Shown piece by piece: positions 14,001 to 26,905 of a DNA stretch of 64,000 nucleotides. The translations under genes were made by a program, and so were the position numbers. Origin of the DNA: Rotaria sordida (taxonomy: Eukaryota; Rotifera; Eurotatoria; Philodinida; Philodinidae); NCBI GenBank assembly GCA_905250125.1, contig CAJNOL010000370.1:62001-126000 (forward strand), in the 5' to 3' direction. The notes beneath the pieces are model-generated. The model was not told the origin of the DNA. It searched no databases and worked only from the letters and a program-made list of their open reading frames with translations. Position 1 is the first letter of the stretch. Each line of letters begins with the position of its first letter.

Positions 14001-17000
14001 TAGGTGGTCGATCAATACGAATAATAGTCGAGAAATTTACAGAGTAACAAAAAAAAAATAAGTTAAACTAATACTGAAAAAAAAAGACGTTATTAGTAAA
14101 CTGAAAATCACAATAAAGTAACACATATTTCAACCAGAACTTATTTTTAAAGTTAAAATTATTAGACACATCGATTTTTTATGATATTATATCAAAATTA
14201 ATTCTGATCATAAAGTTAAATCAAGAAAATTATTTTATAGATTTATGTGACTAGATTATGCAGTCAATTCTAATATCTTATGTATAAAAAAAAAAAAGTT
14301 GTGTTGGTACAGTTCATGCACGATTAAAATGTAAAACACAATGTAGCAGTTGTTGTTAATCACAGAGAGATTGTTTTATTCTATGAATTTTCGGAAATAT
14401 TTCTTCATCATTCTTTTACTTAATCCTCTCAGAAATGCAATAAGAAAATCGTTATTTATATATGGACTGTTATCGTATATCAACAACATCTGCCATGTAT
14501 ATAATGAATCGTTATCAAGATATCTGTAAATGAAATCCAAATTTCTTCTTTCTCTATATCTTTTTAGATCGTATTTTACAAGAAAAAAGATGTCCATATG
14601 TTCATTATTAGAGATGGTAAAGTGTGTTTGAAATAGTTGATTAAGTGACAGTGAATAAACTGTGTTGACATATGATTTATGTAAAATGTTACTTTCCTAC
14701 CGAGAGAAAAAAAAAGAAGTAAATTAGCTTTAACAATAGCCAAATGCTCAATAGTACTACAAGTTCACACTCTTCTTTTTTTTGCAAAAATAAAAGAACT
14801 AAGGAAATAATATTAATTTTCTCCTTTTTTTTATTACTGCCTATTCAAATTAATAGTGTATGAGAAAGTAGTAAATTTCCTTTTTTTGTTTGACATGATG
14901 CTATTATAAAAATTAGAAGAACTGCACATCATTTTTAAACGGATATATATATTTTTTTTTTGATATTGTATTCAGTTTGAAGACTTTTGTTTTTTCTCGA
15001 CTATTGTTCGTTCTCAATCAATTTTCGCTTTTTTTTATTTTATTCAGTCTTCTTTAGAGTAGATTCTAGATCTAAGATTAACTAACAAATTCTGCCTTAA
15101 GAGTATGAGTCGATTATAATTTGATTATTATAAGATCATCATCAAGATATTCTAAGAAATGTTAGATTATATTAATTAGTTATCGAATGCAAATCATCGA
15201 AAAACAAAAGGATTTTGTATCTTTGGAATGATAATCAGATTTAGAATAAAAAAAAAAAAAGAACAAGTTTTGATAAAAATATTTACAGACTAGAATGCGA
15301 GTCTGAATTCAAAAATTCTAGATTCTTAATGAAATTTTCGATTTTTTTTTTTTGATATTGTACATTATTATCTTGAAATTCATTCATTTATATAAGGAAT
15401 TTTAATTTAGAGACAAAAATGGAAATGATTAATATGAAAAATTTTTTCTTTTTTTTTTTTGTAGTATATAGAGTTACCTTAATGCAATTTCGATGCTATT
15501 ATCTTGTCTAATAATAATTTTTCTTGGTACTTTTGGTACATGTTCACGTTCAAGACTTAGAGAAAAATGTTCTCCTTGTTGTTGTTTTGACATTCTTGAA
15601 TATAACATACGTTGTCGAACAATATCAGATAGATCAGGTGCTTTACGTACAATACATGGATAATCAAGTGAACGTTGTGGTAATAATGTATTATTAATAA
15701 TAAGAAATGATTTTCGTCGTGTTAAATTTGCTAAATCAACTGATTTCGTATTTTGTGATTGATGTGTATGTAATAATTTTGTATGTATTGAACGAGATGG
15801 TAATGATGAATCTGAATTAATAGTTTTTGAACGATTATTACAAATAGAATTTTCATGTATAAGTTGAGATGATTGTTGTTCATTATTATGTGATGTTGAT
15901 GATGATGATGATGGTGATGGTTGAAATTTAATTTCATCTATATAAATTGTTTCATTATTATTTGATGAAATTTTAGAATTTGAAGGAATTTCAGGTAAAC
16001 GACGAGAAGAACGTCGTCGACGTAAACCTACATTGAATGAATCCGTTTTAGAATTTGTTTTTGTTGAAGGTAATGATGATGATAAAATTTTTTGATTTGT
16101 ATGTGTTATTGATTCTAATAAAACAGTTGGATTATTATTTGTTATTGATTCAACATCATCTAATGTTGTTGTCCATTGATAATCACGATGCATTAATGCT
16201 CGTTTACGTGCCCATGTATCAGAATGTCGATTACTTGTGTGATGTATTTGTTGATAATTATTGTTATTATTATTATTATTATTATTATTTGATATTAAAG
16301 AATTTTCTGTTATTGATTGTGTCGTTATTATTGGAGTAGAAAAATAATCTATTGCCTGTAGAAATTTCAAAGAGTATTATTAGTATTATTATTATTTTTT
16401 TTTGTAGTGTAAGATTATTTAAAAATAGAAACTAAGAATGAATGATTTATGTCACTTGAGACCATTTCTCATTTTTTTTTATATGTGAAATAACAGAATA
16501 GTTTTTTTTTTGATGTGCTTAGACAACTACAACATGTTTTATGTCAAAATTTTTGATTGTCTTTAGATGACTATAGGTTGAATATATAGAATGGCAAAAA
16601 AAAGAGCGAATAGTAGTCTTAGACGATCATATAGAATGATGTACATGCATATTATCTTTTTGTTATTATTATTATTATTATTATCATTTTTCTATTCTCT
16701 ATTTATGTGAATATTCTAAATAAAGACATCTTCTTATATTTTTTTTTCACTTCATTTTCTTTCTATATGTTGTAGTTGTAAGTTATTTGCTTCTATATAT
16801 GACAAATATTACAAGGTCATTGATAAGTATAACTAAATAATTGCTAACTAAATGATTAAATATAGATATATATATTTAACAAAGAATAATATTCTTATAT
16901 TAAATATTTAAAAATTTTTTTTTTTTATTGTTGTAGAAGATGATTATAAAACTTACCATACTAACATCAATATTTGCTTCTGGTGAATTAAGACTATCAC

Positions 17001-18555
17001 TATGATGTTGTTCAGTTATTTGTAAGGGTAATGAAGATATTTTTTGTACTGTTTGTTGTATCACAGGTTGTGCTGATAGACTTAAACGACGATGTCGTTC
17101 ATCATATGTTAATCGTTGTTGTTGTTGTTGTTGTTGTTGTTTTTCAGAAATTTCTTCATCAACTATTTTTGAATTACTACTATCAATATTTGTTTCAAAA
17201 CTTTGTGAATAAAATTCACTTGTTGTATCACATGGTTGTTCTGATGTTGTATCTTCAAATGATGGATCTGTTATTGTACTTGATGTTGTTGGTTGTAATG
17301 GTGATTGAACTAATGATGATGAAAATTGACATAATTGTGTTGAAGTTTTTGATGATACATCACGTATAAATGATATACGATGATTTGGTTTAAATGGTGA
17401 TGATGTTGATGGAATAGATGATGTATCGATAAGTGTTGAATTTGGTTCAGGTATATGATCAAATGATGATGAATTTGTTTCATGTGAAGCAATTAAAATT
17501 TGTGATGATGCTCGTTGATGTGTTGTATTAGGACGCCATAGACGTGTAAAAAAATTTGTTGATTCACTTAAAATTGTTGATTTACGTTCATTTTGTGGTG
17601 ATGGTGATGGTGATGTCGATGAAGATACAGGTGTTGAAGCAGTTGATGCACGAAAAGCTGATAATTTTTGTAATAAACGTACAGGTGAATGAATTGATAC
17701 TTCATCTTGAGTAGTAGTAGTATTCCAAGAACCTCGAAAAAGATTCATTTTGAATGTTGAATAAAAGGAAATGAGAAGAAAAGTGATGATGATGATGATA
17801 AGAGTGTGAATAATGAGACATTTTTTTTTCTTATCATTATAAAAAGAAGAAGAAGAAGAAAAAGCAGAAGAGGAAAAAAACCTTTAGTCGAAACTGTAAT
17901 TTATTCATTCTGTTTCTCTTTTTCTTCTTTTCAACAAGATTTACACATTTGAATAAATGTTTTTATTCATTAAATAATTTTAATTAATTTTTTTTTCTTC
18001 TTCTTCTTTTTTTGTCTTACTTAAGAACATACCAGATTTTCTGATTACTTCACGACGTACAATACATGTTCGACAACGCCATTTAGATATATGAGTTTGA
18101 TTTTCAAAATTATTTCCATCTGATATATTAATACGTTCTGGTGATGTATAATTACCACAACGTCGACAGACAGGTCGATGACAATCAGCACATAATATAG
18201 GTAGTGAAGAAACTAAATCTTTTGATTGTATTTCAATCTTTGAATAACAAATATAACATTGAATAATATCAGATGATGATAATAATATTTGATTTTGTTG
18301 TGTTGTAGGTGATGAATTATATGAATTAATTGATGATGAATGACGTTGTCGTTGATGATCATTTTCAATTGTTTGTTGTAGATGTACCATTGTACGACGT
18401 AAACCAGATAAACATTGATTTTGTTCATTTTCAATAAGAACTTGTTTTTGAAGAACGATTTCTAATTGATTAAGTTCATCAGGTGTGAGTGACGAAAAAT
18501 CAGGAGTTGGAGGTCTGATGATTGGCTCTGTTAACGCTGTGGCTTGAGGCTGCAT
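8071..18555 (-). CDS. RIMS1: RIM, Rab3-interacting active-zone scaffold
   Basis: Eight exons on the minus strand: 18555-18033, 17732-16957, 16355-15478, 13256-12907, 12834-12409, 11835-10440, 8442-8330 and 8243-8071. They sum to 4635 nt with all phases consistent, giving 1544 aa. The start ATG at 18555 follows an in-frame TGA at 18600. Domains: N-terminal Rab3-binding helix starting SSLTPDELNQLEIVL, then a zinc finger with eight Cys (residues 100, 103, 122, 125, 130, 133, 161, 164) and the conserved KSG-x-W end; PDZ near 825-915 (GLGMRIVGGQ, GGPADIQG); C2A near 985-1110 (AQIWHDVDDMKLALTIIQAG, EPRWYELRDRQ); C2B near 1400-1540 (MGKIQLGLIVTKGLLEIDII, IAWYILF). RIM tethers vesicles, Munc13 and calcium channels at release sites. 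Linkers are Ser/Asn/Thr-rich, with a Gln run (about 17115-17140) and an Asn run (about 16258-16290). The zinc-finger to exon-2 junction is the least certain splice. RIMS1 and RIMS2 cannot be distinguished. Confidence 0.93.
8726..9100. repeat. Dispersed repeat family 1, copy A (in RIM intron 7)
   Basis: Shares extended similarity with 14318-14500 and 63063-63240. Common landmarks are AGCGTAATT-AGGAGAT at the start (A and C), ATTTCTTCATCATACTTTTA, the run TTAATCCTTTAGAAATG and TCGTATATCAACAA. Copy A has extra sequence (about 8755-8920) not present in the others. No coding capacity; the family is unnamed. Confidence 0.6.
12364..12379. repeat. Run of 16 G in RIM intron 5
   Basis: Uninterrupted G run on the plus strand, so a C run in the RIM pre-mRNA, starting about 30 nt downstream of the exon 5 splice donor. 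It is the only long G/C homopolymer in a window where A/T runs are common. It could form a G-quadruplex on the plus strand. Confidence 0.9.
13257..15477. other. RIM intron 3 (2.2 kb)
   Basis: Long intron between the Ser-rich linker exon and the PDZ exon. It contains dispersed repeat family 1 copy B at 14318-14500. Nothing else was recognised; open frames such as 13522-13713 lack family resemblance. Confidence 0.7.
14318..14500. repeat. Dispersed repeat family 1, copy B
   Basis: Similar to copies A (8.7-9.1 kb) and C (63.06-63.24 kb): AAACACAATGTAGCAG, ATCACAGAGAGATT, TTTCTTCATCATTCTTTTAC and TCGTATATCAACAACAT. About 75-80 % similar by eye over the shared stretch. A 73-residue open frame on the minus strand (14376-14597) crosses it but is not conserved as coding in the other copies. 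Confidence 0.6.
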
Positions 18556-21500
18556 GTTGATGCGAGTCGATAGCAACGTCACACCCACTTGATAACATCA
18601 GCATCAATATGCTTCAACTTTTGAAGACGCATTCAGATGAACGAACTCGACTGACTCTCTCCTTATTTTTCCTCGCTCTCTCTCTCTCTCTCTCTTCTCT
18701 CGTTCTTGAAGCGTAATTTGAAAAAAAATATGTCGTATTATGAGTGACGCACGGCATCGTTCTCGAGAGAACTGGAAAGATTCTCTTTTCCCGTTTGTTG
18801 TGTCTCAGAATGGTGATGGTAGTGTATATCTATAATGAACTTGCATACGCATAGCATAAACACAAAAGATTGGGCGTTAGCTATCTCTATCATCTTTCTT
18901 CTTTTTTTTTTTTTTTTTTTTTTTTTTTTCTTCAAACATGAGACTAACGATAGCAGTCATAATAATGACAACCATTGCAAATGCGAAGAGAGAGAAGCTT
19001 TCTTTTCCGTTTATGTCTATCACTATATCTGTTAGCATTATTGTTACTAAAAGAAATGCGAATTAGAGAAATTTTGGTCTATTAACAAGACAATATTATC
19101 AAATCATGATGTGATGAAACGAGTTTTCCACTTGACTGAAATTGAATATGAATACATTTGATTGAAATATGAGTATAATTAGCAAAAAAAAAAAAAAAAA
19201 ATTTTTTTTTGTTTGTGTCAATTTACAACTAATATGTCAAGAACAGGAATATATATATATATATATATATATGTAATAATAATAGAAGTCAAAAAATAAA
19301 ATATGTAATCAGAAATTCGTTGGATTGGAAAATCAAAATTTTTATATCATAATCTTTTTTCATTTACATAAGACAACAAATATGTAACAGCTGTTAATTA
19401 TGACAATATCTAAAATAACAATTATTAATAATTAATTATTTGTTTAATAATACATTCAAAGTAATAAACAAATAGAAAATTGACAGAGTACAAAAAAACG
19501 TTTTTTTTCTTTTTTATTTAGCGACTTTCTTAGACAAGGTGTTCTACTTGTAAAAAATAATTATTATTTTCAAGGATTTTATTAGCCGACAAGACCTTTT
19601 GGGAGCGGAAATAACGATCAATGTTTCACACCTCTTTCTTTCTTTTTTTTTTTCACGTAATTTTATCATAATTACCATTGATGACTATCACCTTCCGTTC
19701 TATTTGAAATACTCAATATAAAATTCAATGTATTGTTTAAAATGTAAAGCATTATTTTTGAGATTTAATTGCTTAATGGATATGACGGAAATATTGATGC
19801 TTTGATAAGATCAAAGTTAATGAAATGATTTACATATGAAATTTAACTTCTTTATCATAATAGATCTTTTATTCATAAAAAAGAAAGCTTAAAGATATTA
19901 CTCACGAGTAATTATCTTGCATTTAATAGAAAAAGCCAATGTTTTTTTTTTTTTTTCTAAGCTTTAAAAATAACTTGTAATCATCCTTCTAAAATTACTT
20001 CAATGTCTTTTCCTACTAGCAAAGTTGTTGTATATTTGCTATTTTTTTTTTCAAAATAATGTAATCATCAATATAGAGATGTATCGACTATCCAGAAATT
20101 GGATATTCAATAGAATTCTATTGGGAACGTGAAGATGTTCGACAGTAAATGAAAGATTACAGAGTTCTATATTGCTAGTAGAGTTCAAACAACCGATTAT
20201 TCTTCATCACACTTACTTGTTATGTTATATGGAATGTCAAAAAATTTAAACGTAAGAAGAATTTTATTGAATTTCTATTTTCTGGATAATTATATATTGT
20301 TAGTTTTTTTTTTAAATTATAAAATAAATATATTACAAAAATTCTCTTTTTAAATAAAAATATTTTGAATTCTTAAAAGCAAACGCGATAGAAAATGTGC
20401 TTAATAAAGTCATACACAGAAAAGAAAACAAAAAAAAAAGCGATGAAACTTTAAAATATTAGTCGATATTTTTTTATGTAGACGTGATTCGTTTAAAGAT
20501 CGTTATGCCCTCATTGGCATGGCGAAGTAATGACTCAATAAAAAATAATGTTTTTCAGATAAAATCAGTTGATGTGACAGGTCATTTATTAATGTCGATC
20601 CATTTAATAAAAAAACAACAAATTGTGCTTGTCAATTTTTTATGTACGCTTTAGATGTCGGAAAAACTTCATGTATAATAATACTCAATTGTGAATTTAA
20701 AGTTCTCTTCATCAGTCATATTATTATAGTGAACATTAAAATCATTTGTATTCAATCATCATCGATAATTTGACAGTATAGAAATGAATATTAATCGAAA
20801 TTTTATTACTTCTATAACAATTCATATTAAGAAATTTGTTATGAGACAAAAAAAAACTTATTTAAAGATGACAACAACATGTTTCATTTTTTTTTTCCTT
20901 AGAAAAAAAATAATATAATAAATAATTGTAGACATTAGTGTTGATGATATGAACACTATTTATATCAGTACTTTAAATATTGGAGAACACATTTAAGATT
21001 ACAATCTGTTCATGCCATCAAAATTGTTTACGTTCCGATAATTAATTACGATCTAAAAAAAAAAGAAAAAGAACAATAATGAATCGAATTTTGACAAAGA
21101 TAATCGTCGATTAATCATGATTTTATTTCGATATCATCTCACAAATAATCGACATAATAAATAGCTATACACTTATTGGCTTCTGCACAAATTTCATCAC
21201 ATGAGATTTAACACAAGAAGAGTCATCAAAGAATTAATCTTAAGGGAGTTAGATTACCATTAATGTTATAATTAACTTTAATCCTTTGGTAGTATTTGCA
21301 TTAGAGTTGATTAATGTCAATGTGATAGTATTATTTTTAATTCTAATATATGTATATCCTATCTACGATTGTAAGTTTAAAAGTTCATCCATACTCAAAA
21401 GTTTTCGATAATAGAAAAAAGATTTTTTTTTCTTTTTAAAGCATGATTACTATTTTCAAAACCATAACAAAGGCTTTCTGTATTGAAAGTGTCATTCTAA

Positions 21501-24500
21501 AAAAATAGAACAAAACATTTTTTTAACAGGAAACATCATTCCAAAAAATAGAATAATGGCTTTCTGTACTGAAAGTGTCATACTAGAAAAATAGAACAAA
21601 AGATTTCTAACCGGGAGTGTTATTTCCGACATAGAACAAAATGGTTCTCTTATCTGAGAATTGTTTTCACAAAATGGAATAAAATTGTTTGATTCTAGAA
21701 ATTTCTGAAGTTAGAGTATTCGAGATCTAGTTATTGATAGTCTATGTATTAACATTAAAAATAATGTTAATTTAATGTTTATCATCTTAGTATTAATTAA
21801 TTCTAATACAAATAATTCCATAGTATTAGGGTTATACTAATTACTAAAGTATTAGTATTAATATTAATAAATATTAATGCTAATTCTAATATAGCATTTC
21901 TAACTAATTCTATATTTATTTCTTTTCGTTTTCTTTCAGCTTAGATTTTCATTAGTTTTCATTTATAGTTTTTCTTCTTACTATTTGCACACATATATTC
22001 TAAAAGTTGCATCCGATAGATAAAGTTTTTTTATAAGATACAAAACAAAGTACGTATGATAATCTTTGATATCATTGATTAAGATTTTTTTTTATTGTTA
22101 TGGGTAAACATCAAGCAAACAGAGAAAAACTATACTTTTCCTTTAACGTTTATGATTTATGTTACTCGAAAATGTTCATTTGTTTTATCGATTAAGAAAC
22201 CATTGAAATTTTGATTAAAAAATTTTATGATTGTTTTCTTCAGAATTCATAAACGTCTTATGTTATTTGTAAAATATTGGTGCATACAAGGTGGGTCAGT
22301 CTCTTTTTGTGTAATGATCAGCTTCTTACCTTTCGTTCATTGCACTCTTAATATAATCAGTCTAAGAAAATTTACAAAATCAATAGTAATTATATAATTG
22401 TTGAAAAAAAAAGCAGTCTTCGTCTATGAACAAATTAGGTAATACATTCATCTTACCTATTTCCCTCGAAAAACTCATTTCTTCTATTCTCGAGGATGTC
22501 AACAACCAAAGACAAACAATAAACAAATACATATATATCTTTATTGAGAGAAGTTTCAATGTGAATCAAACATGAGTGTGTATGATGGACACTTTGTTGA
22601 TTTGTCATTTGAAATATTGTTTCTTATATTGAAGAACAATATTCTCAGCTGAAATGGTGTGAATATAAATGTTTTCATGCGTTTCATCCATATTCTTCAC
22701 TATTGGGTAAGAGAATAAAATGGTCGCATTTAAAACTTTATTTCTTCATCTAAAACTTTGACCGTACACCGCTCATGATATCCTACGAGTGTTGTAAGTA
22801 TCATATCTAACAAATATACTATATCAGTATTTTATGGAAAATATTGGAAATTTAAATATTTTAAGATAAGATATTTATTAGATGCTTAATAATCTATTTG
22901 CTCGAAACATGTTTAGTAAAGTGACACTAAAAGTTGCAGTTCAGATATTAAATTAGATTTTTTTCATATGGCATTCTGCAGTATCTATCAAATGAATTTT
23001 AGATATATTGACAATTAAAGCATATTTTTAACGTTTGTCTTATTCTTCTGAGTTTTTAATGTTCGGCTCTTCAAAATATAACCTTATTTAATTTCTTTCG
23101 AAGAGAAAATAACTTGTTTTCTTTAAAAAATTGCACTAAACGATTAAAAATGTTAGCTATCCACAGGAGAAAATCATCCTGCTTCTCCTTTCCCTTTTCT
23201 AATCGTATGGTGTGTTGAATGGGTTTGTTTAATGAATGATTTAACATGCTGTTACAAGATCATATTTTTATTAGCATTCTTAATTGATTTACCTCGAATT
23301 GTTTAATTTCAAATAAGAGATTGTTTTATACTATTTTACAGATAAATATTTAATATATTTTTCATGAATCAAAAGATTATTATATAGTAACATTGAATTA
23401 GAAATAATATAATCTTAATGAAAGCAGTGTGTACTGGAAAATGTGTATGTACGTATATTGTCTTTCTATAAAAGTTTTGTTGGATCATTAAATATTGATT
23501 GTCTATCTTTGTCAATATTTGATTTATCATCAACAATTTTTCTCATTTTGATTTTTACAAAATTATACATCAATTTATAGAGTTTTTATGATTATCTGAG
23601 ACAAAGAATACATTCATTATTCTGGTTGATTATATTAATATCGATTCATTGATTGTTCATAATAGTGGAAGTTTATACTTTTATTGTATAACTATTTCTT
23701 TTTTCACTTCAACGATTATTTTATCCATCTTAACACTACAACAATTAGTAATTCGATACATCATTTATTTGCTTGACAAGTGAATAGATAGTATTTTCAA
23801 GCGAGATTATTTGATAAACAATTTCTATTGAAAATAATTAGTTTATTGAATCGTTCAAGGCATGCTTTTATTTATCAAACATAAAAAAAAACACCTAGAT
23901 ATTATATCTGTTTTTTTTTCTCATATAACTTTCAAGTTAACTGCTTTTAAATTAAGAAATATGAAGTTGATTAAAATTCTATATAGATAATTCTTTTAAT
24001 AAACATATGATGATCTTTATCGAATTACTCTTTTTATGTGGATTGTCATTGCTAGACTAAAAGATTGGTTAAGTCAATTATTGGACTTTTTTCTCATTAA
24101 AAGAAAAGTTATACTTGTTATTCCATAAGAAAACATAATTTCAAATAGTTGAAAATGAATAATAGTTTTCGATTGATAATTCACGTGAATTTTATCGATC
24201 TACATTTGTTAACGGTCGTCATCTTTATTAAGGAAATTTTTATTGATATGCCATGACCTCATACATTTGTTTTTTATATTAATACTGGAATTGAGATTGA
24301 TGCTTCAGTTCATCATTTATCTGATAATAACATTCAGCTAACTTTTACAAATTTAGTTAATTCTTTTTGTAAACTAACTATTATTGTATCTTTAAGGTGA
24401 TATGTCGCATCTTCTCACTGCTGCTCTTATTTTATTGCCTTGAAAAGATCAACAATATGTTTTGCAACCGTAATATTTGACTATGTTATTCATCTGACAG

Positions 24501-24755
24501 TTCTTAGTACGAACCCATTCAACGATGATTTCTTCATTCGAATTGCTAAAGCTTTTCTATCAACGAAATATTTTTCTATTATCAATGTTCTATCATCATT
24601 ATGTAATTTCGGTCGATATAAAAAGCAGACACTATTGAATCATACACAATAATTGAATATTCTAATCTTACTTCATTTGACCTTATTTATGTAGATGATT
24701 GTTATATTGAACAATTTTTATTTGATACAAAAATAAATACAGCTCGTGTAACTAA
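18556..24755. other. 6.2-kb gene-poor region upstream of RIM
   Basis: No protein-coding exon was recognised. The first 500 nt, upstream of the RIM start, are less AT-rich, with a CT repeat (18675-18694) and a T run (about 18905-18929), and probably hold the RIM promoter and 5' UTR. Further on are an AT repeat (about 19249-19272), a degenerate tandem repeat (21472-21690) and TTAATATTAAT-type simple sequence near 21770-21900. Distal regulatory sequence for RIM is plausible but not demonstrated. Confidence 0.5.
21472..21690. repeat. Degenerate tandem repeat, period about 86 nt
   Basis: GGCTTTCTGTATTGAAAGTG recurs at 21472 and 21558, with a diverged third unit at 21643. Each unit contains two AATAGAACAAAA-like half-units about 40 nt apart, suggesting an older half-length repeat. 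It is non-coding. Confidence 0.65.
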
Positions 24756-24900
24756 GACGTAGGTAGGAATGTAACGGTGACGATAACTGGCCAACCGATA
24801 ACCAAAGCCCACCAGTGATCGGTATCTACTGGTAACCGGTAGTCACCAATGTTCATCGTTATCCATCAGTTTCGCTTCCTCCCCTGGAATTTCAACCTGG
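24756..24900. other. GC-rich patch bordering the GPCR duplication
   Basis: About 50 % GC (31 of 60 between 24781 and 24840) in a roughly 25 % GC background. It contains related short words around GATAACTGG, CCGATAACC and GGTAACCGGT in both orientations. It ends at the left edge of the duplicated GPCR block. It may be a fragment of a foreign or mobile sequence; no family was recognised. Confidence 0.5.
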
Positions 24901-24924
24901 TTCATATAATTATTGCACTAAACT

Positions 24925-26905
24925 TAATCAAACAAAGCGTTTATACGTTTTCAACCTATATCGCAGCAGCAAAGACAATATCATGAGCGAACCGAAATGA
25001 TATATACAAAGGTAATAACATTCAAGTGTAACTGTCAATGGTTTTTTTACTTATCTACTGAGTTATGTTTACAAGAACATGCACAAATCTGTTCTATTGT
25101 CATTCTATCACAAACAACAAACTATTGTCTCATCCTATTCTTTTAATGCTACTGTTTTGTTTCTATTGTTGCTAACAAAGAAGACGGCATATAGTTTGAT
25201 TGTATAGTAATTTTCTGATTCGTGTTAAAGAAAGAGAGAAGAAAAATCGTATTATTTATTTTTACATAGGCAAATTTAACATAGATACAATCGCGGGTTC
25301 AATAGTGCTTTTTAGTCAATCAGGTTATTGGAATTTCGTTGTCTAGTGATTATACGACGGAATGTTTTTCTCAATAGAGATCAGATTTCTGGTAGCGATG
25401 TCAAATATATGTAAGGTAGACACAAATGATTCAAATAAGAAATTAAATTACAATAGTCTAGTACATGTTATCTCCCACCAGAGAAGTCACCTAAAGAAAA
25501 CAAGTAGACAATACAAAACGACAAAATATTGGCAACAAAGAGTATAGATATAGAAATGAGTTCAAAAGTAATTTTACTATTTTTTTCGTCAACTAAGCAA
25601 CTGCTAGAGGCGACGCTCTAGCAAAAGTACTCGAACTAAAAGCATGACATTAAATACACTAATACATATAGAAGACAGCATGTAATGAATCACAAATTTT
25701 CACAAGCCTATAATTGTACAGTTTGCCTAAGAAGGAAACCTACAAAGAACGCTTTGAAAATCAAACAAGTTTTCGCATGGATAAAAGTATGAAGCGTAAA
25801 CATAGACACGCAGGACATAAACAATAATAATCAAAGATAATGCGTCATGCAAACATATATTATTCGATTTTATACGGAGAAAACGATGATGAAAAATTAG
25901 GATATGTCGTTCAAATGAAGCCCACAGTACTAAAATGACCTACATTGTCCAAAGTGAAAAATCAATAAATCGCCAAATGGAACAAAATATAGGATCTTCA
26001 AAAGGTACTCTACCTTGGTGATAAAGATTCAGCATCAGTGAAATATCGACTTCAACAATAAGAGAATCAATAGATAAAACAATTAGAAGAGTATAATTAT
26101 TTGGTGCTGAACGAAAAGTTTTATGAGTCGAAGTGTGAACGATGATGAAAAGGTAACAACTGAACGATGGCACTTCAAGTGCAAGTAAAATATTGAATTT
26201 GATCGATGAAGAATTTTGTGAAACAATACTAATTTCTCGAGTATTATTATCGTCACTTATGTTTTGTTTTGGATTCTATTGCATTTTGAGTGTTCATCCA
26301 TTAGAATTTACTATGTAAAGGCATTCAATTTATTTTAAAGAATTTGCTAGTCATTTTGTTGAACTCTTTAGATTCTCTTTGCATCTCTACTAGTACATAC
26401 AGAAAGATTATACACATATATCGAGGGATGATTCTCATTCAACAAGTTGGCAGAGTAAAAAAACACAGCATTGACACCATTAGTTTGATCATTTTTATAG
26501 ATTCTAAAGTTTAGTCGTGCATACAGCTTTTTTCATCTGAAAACGTACATAAATAGAGTTTTGAGCAGCAACTAATTGAACTAATGTGATAATAATTGCT
26601 TCTGCATCTGTGAGCGAAGACCATTAATTGAAATCATCATGTTCTATATAAAACTGAACATGAGATAAAATTCGAATGGACTGAAAGTCATGTTGCTCCT
26701 TTGAACAGAAATCAGCGTTTCCTATCCAATCAATGTTCTCTAGTTCTTGTGTTACAATTCATAGCACTAGGCCATCAACATTTTCGTGTGAAATGTCCTC
26801 TTTAAGAAAGGCTTTTCTCTTCTTTCAAAATCGATAGAGATTTATGTTTCGGATATCATAGTTAAAACACTTTTTAAATGTTGAGATGTCATTGTAAAAC
26901 TTTAG
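24925..26905. repeat. Segmental duplication, left copy
   Basis: Aligns collinearly with 29083-32367. Shared landmarks are the distal CCTATATCGCAGCA segment, the receptor coding region, the promoter side (ACACCATTAGTTT, TTCTAAAGTTTAGTCGTGC) and a distal block ending CATTGTAAAACTTTA. The right copy has about 1.3 kb more between roughly 30830 and 32110. This copy carries the dead receptor gene. Confidence 0.85.
25310..26284 (-). pseudogene. Broken rhodopsin-type GPCR, paralogue of 29435-30430
   Basis: Minus-strand relic matching the intact receptor over its whole length. The ancestral ATG is at 26284, but codon 3 is TAG where the intact gene has CAG. A further reading stretch (26173-25940) still encodes RSAPNNYTLLIVLSIDSLIV and GRVPFEDPIFCSIWRF, equivalent to TM2 and the TM3 start. 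At the end of TM3 the frame is lost through a small deletion, and the rest is degraded. The promoter-side flank is as well conserved as the coding part, as expected of a whole-gene duplicate that then decayed rather than a retrocopy. The gene is single-exon in both copies. Confidence 0.88.

Noticed and set aside
15731-15937. His-rich frame overlapping the RIM linker exon
   Set aside because: Shadow of a low-complexity Ser/Asn-rich coding exon in another frame; the RIM frame has consistent splice phases on both sides.
18905-18929. Long T run as a transcription terminator
   Set aside because: A/T homopolymers are frequent throughout this AT-rich window and no Pol III gene lies upstream.
24440-24652. 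70-residue plus-strand frame
   Set aside because: Some hydrophobic character but no recognisable family, no splice partners, and neighbouring frames are full of stops.
24870-24905. tRNA-like B-box (GGTTGAAATTCC on the minus strand)
   Set aside because: Deviates from the GGTTCGANTCC consensus, with no matching A-box or cloverleaf; not called a tRNA or SINE.
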